Positions 60,745 to 64,000 of a stretch of DNA of 64,000 nucleotides are shown here, one piece after another. The first letter of the stretch is position 1. Each line of letters begins with the position of its first letter. The stretch is from an uncultured Bacteroides sp. (lineage in GTDB: Bacteria > Bacteroidota > Bacteroidia > Bacteroidales > Bacteroidaceae). The translations under genes were made by a program, and so were the position numbers. The notes beneath the pieces are model-generated. The model had not been told where the DNA came from. It did not search any database and saw only the letters and a list, made by a program, of their open reading frames with translations. The DNA is taken from positions 1 through 64,000 of the forward strand of contig CALUOT010000007.1 of assembly GCA_944322355.1 (NCBI GenBank), read 5' to 3'.

Positions 60745-61518
60745 TTATTTTCGGATATGAGTACCTTCCCTACCGTGAATGGCCGAAGCTGAGGTAATAA
60801 CCACTTCGCAAACGCCTGCATCCAATGCCTCGAAAGCATTCTCCAATTTAGGAATCATGCCGCCTTGTATCACGCCTTCAGCCTGCAATTGATGAAACTC
60901 GGGCAAAGTAAGAGAAGGGATGACGCTATCATCATCATTCTCATCGCGCAATACGCCTTTCTTCTCGAAACAATACACCAACGTCACGTCGAACAAGGCA
61001 GCCAGTGCCTTCGCCGTTTCTCCAGCAATGGTATCGGCATTGGTATTAAGCATGTGTCCCTCGCCATCGTGTGTCAGAGGAGCCATGACCGGCACTACGC
61101 CTTTACCTATCAAATCACCCAACAATCCTGCATTCACCTGCTTCACATCGCCGACAAAGCCATAATCGATAGTAGTCACGGGACGCTTCACGGAGCGAAT
61201 CACATCCATGTCAGCCCCCGTCAGTCCCAGGGCATTGACGCCACGTGCCTGCAAACCGGCCACAATATTCTTGTTCACCAATCCGCCATAAACCATGGTT
61301 ACGACCCGAAGCGTTTCGGCATCGGTGATACGACGCCCATTCACCATCCGGCTTTCAATCCCCAGTTGTTCAGCCAACTTGGTAGCCGAACGACCGCCAC
61401 CATGCACCAGCACTTTACAACCTTCGATAGCCGCAAAGTCATTGAGCAATTGAAGGAGGGAAGATTCTTCTTCCACAATCTTCCCTCCTACCTTAACTAC
61501 TGTGAGTCTTTCTCTCAT
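60745..61518 (-). CDS. argB: acetylglutamate kinase-family enzyme (ArgB)
   Basis: ArgB phosphorylates an N-acylated glutamate in arginine synthesis. In Bacteroides the pathway uses N-succinyl rather than N-acetyl intermediates (established for the B. fragilis transcarbamylase), so N-succinylglutamate is the probable substrate here. The 257-residue amino-acid kinase has VVKVGGKIVEEE, VLVHGGGRSATKLAEQL, ALGLTGADMDVI and the C-terminal EVVITSASAIHGREGTHI. It follows speA by 24 bp and shares its transcript. Confidence 0.93.
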   Translation of the reverse strand: MRERLTVVKVGGKIVEEESSLLQLLNDFAAIEGCKVLVHGGGRSATKLAEQLGIESRMVNGRRITDAETLRVVTMVYGGLVNKNIVAGLQARGVNALGLTGADMDVIRSVKRPVTTIDYGFVGDVKQVNAGLLGDLIGKGVVPVMAPLTHDGEGHMLNTNADTIAGETAKALAALFDVTLVYCFEKKGVLRDENDDDSVIPSLTLPEFHQLQAEGVIQGGMIPKLENAFEALDAGVCEVVITSASAIHGREGTHIRK

Positions 61519-61542
61519 TATCTTATATATAAGGGTATGATT

Positions 61543-63435
61543 TTATTCCAAATAAGTATATCCATACAAGCCCGAACGGTAGTTGGCCAAGAACTCCTTA
61601 CCTTCTTCGAGCGAAATTCGTCCTTCTTTCACGGACTGGGTTACCCAGGTTTCCAACTTACGTACCAGTTTCTTGGGATTGTATTGCACATAATCCAACA
61701 CCTCGGCCACCGTTTCGCCGTCAATCAACTGGTCGATGGAATAGCCTTTGGAATTAACGGATACATGTACCGCATTGGTATCCCCGAAAAGGTTGTGCAT
61801 ATCCCCCAATATCTCCTGATAGGCTCCCACCAAGAAGACTGCCAAGTAGTAACTCTCCTTATCACGCAACGCATGAAGCGGCAAAGTGGTAGCATCGGGA
61901 CGGGATGTCACGAAGTTTGCAATCTTACCATCCGAGTCGCACGTCATGTCTTGCAAGGTAGCTTCACGGTCGGGCTTCTCGTCCAATCGCTGGATGGGCA
62001 TAATGGGGAACATCTGGTCGATGGCCCATGAGTCGGGCAACGACTGGAAGAGGGAGAAATTACAGAAATACTTGTCAGCCAACAGCTTGTTCAGCTTGCG
62101 GAATTCCTCGGGACAGTGCTTCATGTTGCTGGCAATGGCGCTTATCTCTCGGCAGATGCTCCAATAGAGCTTTTCTATCTGTGCCCGCGTGTTAAGGTCC
62201 ACGATACCGTGACTAAAGAGGTCGAGTGCTTCCTCGCGTATCTGCTGGGCATCATGCCAAGGCTCCAGCATGCTGCGTTGGCTCAGGTTATCCCAAATCT
62301 TATACAGTTCCTTCACCAATTCGTGGGCATCTTCACCCGGTTCCCAGTCATCGTCCATCTGGGGTAGCGACGCCGTCTCCAATACTTCAAAGATAAGTAC
62401 GGAATGATGGGCAGTCAGACTGCGGCCGGTCTCGGTAATGATATTGGGATGATTCAGCTCATGCTTATCAGCTGCATCGACAAAGGTAGACACCACATCG
62501 TTCACATATTCCTGAATAGAATAGTTTACCGAACTCTCGCTATTGCTCGAACGGGTACCGTCATAATCCACGCCCATACCGCCGCCCGTATCGACGAACT
62601 CGATGTTGAAGCCCATCTTATGGAGTTGCACGAAGAACTGTGACGCCTCGCGCAAGGCATTCTTGATACGGCGTATCTTGGTAATCTGGCTACCGATGTG
62701 GAAGTGAATCAGCTTCAGACAGTCTTTCATGTCTTTCTTCTCGAGGAAGTCGAGGGCTTCGAGCAATTCACTGGACGTCAGGCCGAATTTGCTGCCATCG
62801 CCTCCGCTCTCTTCCCACTTGCCACTTCCGCTGGAAGCCAACTTGATGCGGATACCGATGTTGGGACGCACCTTCAACTGACGGGCCACCTTGGCGATGA
62901 GGTTCAGTTCATTCAGCTTCTCCACGACGAGGAAGATGCGCTTGCCCATCTTCTGTGCCAACAAAGCTAGTTCGATAAAGCTCTCGTCCTTATACCCATT
63001 GCACACCACCAGCGAATCGGGGTCGGTATTCACACCGATAACGGCATGCAATTCGGGCTTCGAACCGGCCTCCAGTCCCAGGTTGAACTTCTTACCGTGG
63101 TTAATCATCTCCTCCACCACCGGGCGAATCTGATTGACCTTGATGGGATAAATGATGAAGTTCTCCCCCTTGTAACCATACTCCTCGGCAGCTTTCTCGA
63201 AGCAGCAGGACACCTTCTCGATGCGGTTGTCCAGGATGTCGGGGAAACGCACCAGCATGGGAGTCGTCACGTCGCGCAATTGCAACTCGTCCACCAGCTC
63301 TTTCAAGTCAACGGCCACGCCGTCCTTGCGCGGGGTCACCACGACGTGCCCCTTCTCGTTGATACTAAAGTAGGAAGTGCCCCAACCGGTGATGTTGTAC
63401 AGCTCTTCGGAATCTTCAATACGCCATTTTCTCAT
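61543..63435 (-). CDS. speA: biosynthetic arginine decarboxylase
   Basis: SpeA is a PLP enzyme that makes agmatine for putrescine and spermidine synthesis. At 630 residues it has the size of the biosynthetic type. The PLP-lysine block is IYPIKVNQIRPVVEEMINHG near residue 97, the HIGSQI loop and phosphate-binding DTGGGMGVDYDG near 265-300 are intact, and a C-terminal YVNDVVSTF/ETGRSLTAHHSV region completes the fold. It begins a transcript (promoter 63489-63496) with argB downstream, linking arginine synthesis and its use. Confidence 0.96.
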   Translation of the reverse strand: MRKWRIEDSEELYNITGWGTSYFSINEKGHVVVTPRKDGVAVDLKELVDELQLRDVTTPMLVRFPDILDNRIEKVSCCFEKAAEEYGYKGENFIIYPIKVNQIRPVVEEMINHGKKFNLGLEAGSKPELHAVIGVNTDPDSLVVCNGYKDESFIELALLAQKMGKRIFLVVEKLNELNLIAKVARQLKVRPNIGIRIKLASSGSGKWEESGGDGSKFGLTSSELLEALDFLEKKDMKDCLKLIHFHIGSQITKIRRIKNALREASQFFVQLHKMGFNIEFVDTGGGMGVDYDGTRSSNSESSVNYSIQEYVNDVVSTFVDAADKHELNHPNIITETGRSLTAHHSVLIFEVLETASLPQMDDDWEPGEDAHELVKELYKIWDNLSQRSMLEPWHDAQQIREEALDLFSHGIVDLNTRAQIEKLYWSICREISAIASNMKHCPEEFRKLNKLLADKYFCNFSLFQSLPDSWAIDQMFPIMPIQRLDEKPDREATLQDMTCDSDGKIANFVTSRPDATTLPLHALRDKESYYLAVFLVGAYQEILGDMHNLFGDTNAVHVSVNSKGYSIDQLIDGETVAEVLDYVQYNPKKLVRKLETWVTQSVKEGRISLEEGKEFLANYRSGLYGYTYLE

Positions 63436-63488
63436 TTTCTGTGTCTCTGTAACTTAGCGGTTTTAGTAATAGTAAAGTATTTCGCCGA

Positions 63489-63496
63489 CAAAAGTA
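63489..63496 (-). promoter_or_regulatory. -7 promoter element of speA-argB
   Basis: TACTTTTG on the minus strand matches TAnnTTTG; the predicted start is near 63482, about 47 nt before the speA ATG. Confidence 0.6.
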
Positions 63497-63555
63497 CACA
63501 TAAATCCCGTATAATCCAGCCTTTAGCGCCTAAAAAGCAATCCCGACGGCCGCTT

Positions 63556-64000
63556 TTACACCCCCAGCAGCTGGCGAAGACGCTCCACCGAAGCGGCAAT
63601 CTGCCCACGGCTCTCCAACTGACTGCCGTCGAAGGTATAGCGGGCCTTCCGGTAATGGGGCAGACGACTGGCCAAAGCGCTGTCGATGAAGCGGCGAAGC
63701 TCCTCGTCCGTCTTGCCCCGGAGGATGGGACGCTGACGAGTGGCCACACGCAGGCGGCGGAACAAAGTGTCCGTATCGACCTCCAGGAACACCGTCTGTC
63801 CCAGACTGTTCATGTACTCCATGTTATCGAAGAAACAAGGCGTCCCCCCTCCAGTGGAGATGATGACGTCCTCAAACTCGCCTGCCTCGTGCAGCATGCG
63901 TTGCTCCAATCGACGGAAGCCCTCCTCGCCCCGCTCGGCAAAGAGTTGGGAGATGGTCTGGTGGAAACGTTCCTCGATATACCAGTCAAGGTCGATGAAA
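63556..64000 (-). CDS. aroK: shikimate kinase, partial (5' end outside window)
   Basis: Shikimate kinase acts in aromatic amino-acid synthesis. The visible 148 residues start FIDLDWYIEERFHQTISQLF, the shikimate-binding part just after the missing P-loop. FEDVIISTGGGTPCFFDNME (the GGG substrate loop) follows, then the lid TRQRPILRGKTDEEL (Arg-rich) and an RLPHYRKARYTFDG end. The remainder, including the ATP loop, continues beyond position 64000. It is upstream of speA on the same strand; the speA promoter between them suggests separate initiation. Confidence 0.92.
   Translation of the reverse strand, partial: FIDLDWYIEERFHQTISQLFAERGEEGFRRLEQRMLHEAGEFEDVIISTGGGTPCFFDNMEYMNSLGQTVFLEVDTDTLFRRLRVATRQRPILRGKTDEELRRFIDSALASRLPHYRKARYTFDGSQLESRGQIAASVERLRQLLGV

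Noticed and set aside
1..64000. tRNA genes, rRNA, insertion sequences, integrase or attachment sites
   Set aside because: None found by reading both strands; the rearranged suf region has no transposase or obvious direct-repeat boundaries, so the mechanism of its insertions remains open.

Overview
The window looks like a chromosomal segment of a gut Bacteroidales bacterium (Bacteroides or Phocaeicola type). The evidence is a SusC/SusD pair with a hybrid two-component regulator, BACON-domain and DUF5036-type lipoproteins, HU-like proteins with acidic tails, and many promoters with the Bacteroidota -7 element TAnnTTTG. I saw no tRNA, rRNA, insertion sequence, integrase or CRISPR array.

Layout. 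1-2233: 3' end of an RHS toxin gene, its probable immunity gene, and a remnant of a second RHS gene. 2238-7941: DUF3109, two surface or membrane proteins, gpmI, rnhB and a LysO-type exporter. 8017-16454: two duplicated beta-propeller lipoproteins, the pyrophosphatase HppA, a DUF5036 lipoprotein, a GIN-domain protein and an M48-like peptidase. 16582-34637: the translation and Fe-S backbone rimP-nusA-infB-cvpA-sufB-sufC-sufD-sufS. It is interrupted three times: by a toxin-antitoxin (TA) pair between infB and cvpA, an HU-like gene between cvpA and sufB, and a 5.8 kb island between sufB and sufC. That island holds a second TA pair, an HU remnant, a BACON lipoprotein, a broken third TA module and an acyltransferase. 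36352-41683: a decaying operon (DUF5690 membrane protein, FAD oxidoreductase, etfB, ferredoxin-etfA, porin) in which nearly every gene carries a lesion. 41671-45647: a WYL regulator divergent from rtcB, a structured non-coding RNA with its own promoter and terminator, a UDG-like protein and a PLD-like nuclease. 46896-58498: a small polysaccharide utilisation locus (HTCS, GH2, SusC, SusD). 58956-64000: a DEDDh exonuclease, an ECF sigma factor with a probable anti-sigma factor, argB, speA and partial aroK.

Most unusual observation. Seven separate intergenic regions each carry a short repeat array. The repeated word differs completely from site to site, but the period is the same: 22 bp at six sites (one step of 23 in one of them) and 23 bp at one. 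The words are GGACC/GGTCC (6793), a GGTYCC/CTACAC unit (10532), TGTGAAG (13903), GTAGCTAC (23530), ACATTTAA (35125), GTTGCAA (45764) and CGTGRGC (58864). They lie between convergent, divergent and tandem genes alike. I know of no named element with this behaviour. A shared spacing with private sequence points to a common generating process or a two-helical-turn binding or folding constraint.

Other points: an intrinsic terminator in the rimP-nusA-infB leader that could act as an attenuator, and AATGAAGAAT-type elements lying on or just past the stop codons of both sufB and sufC.
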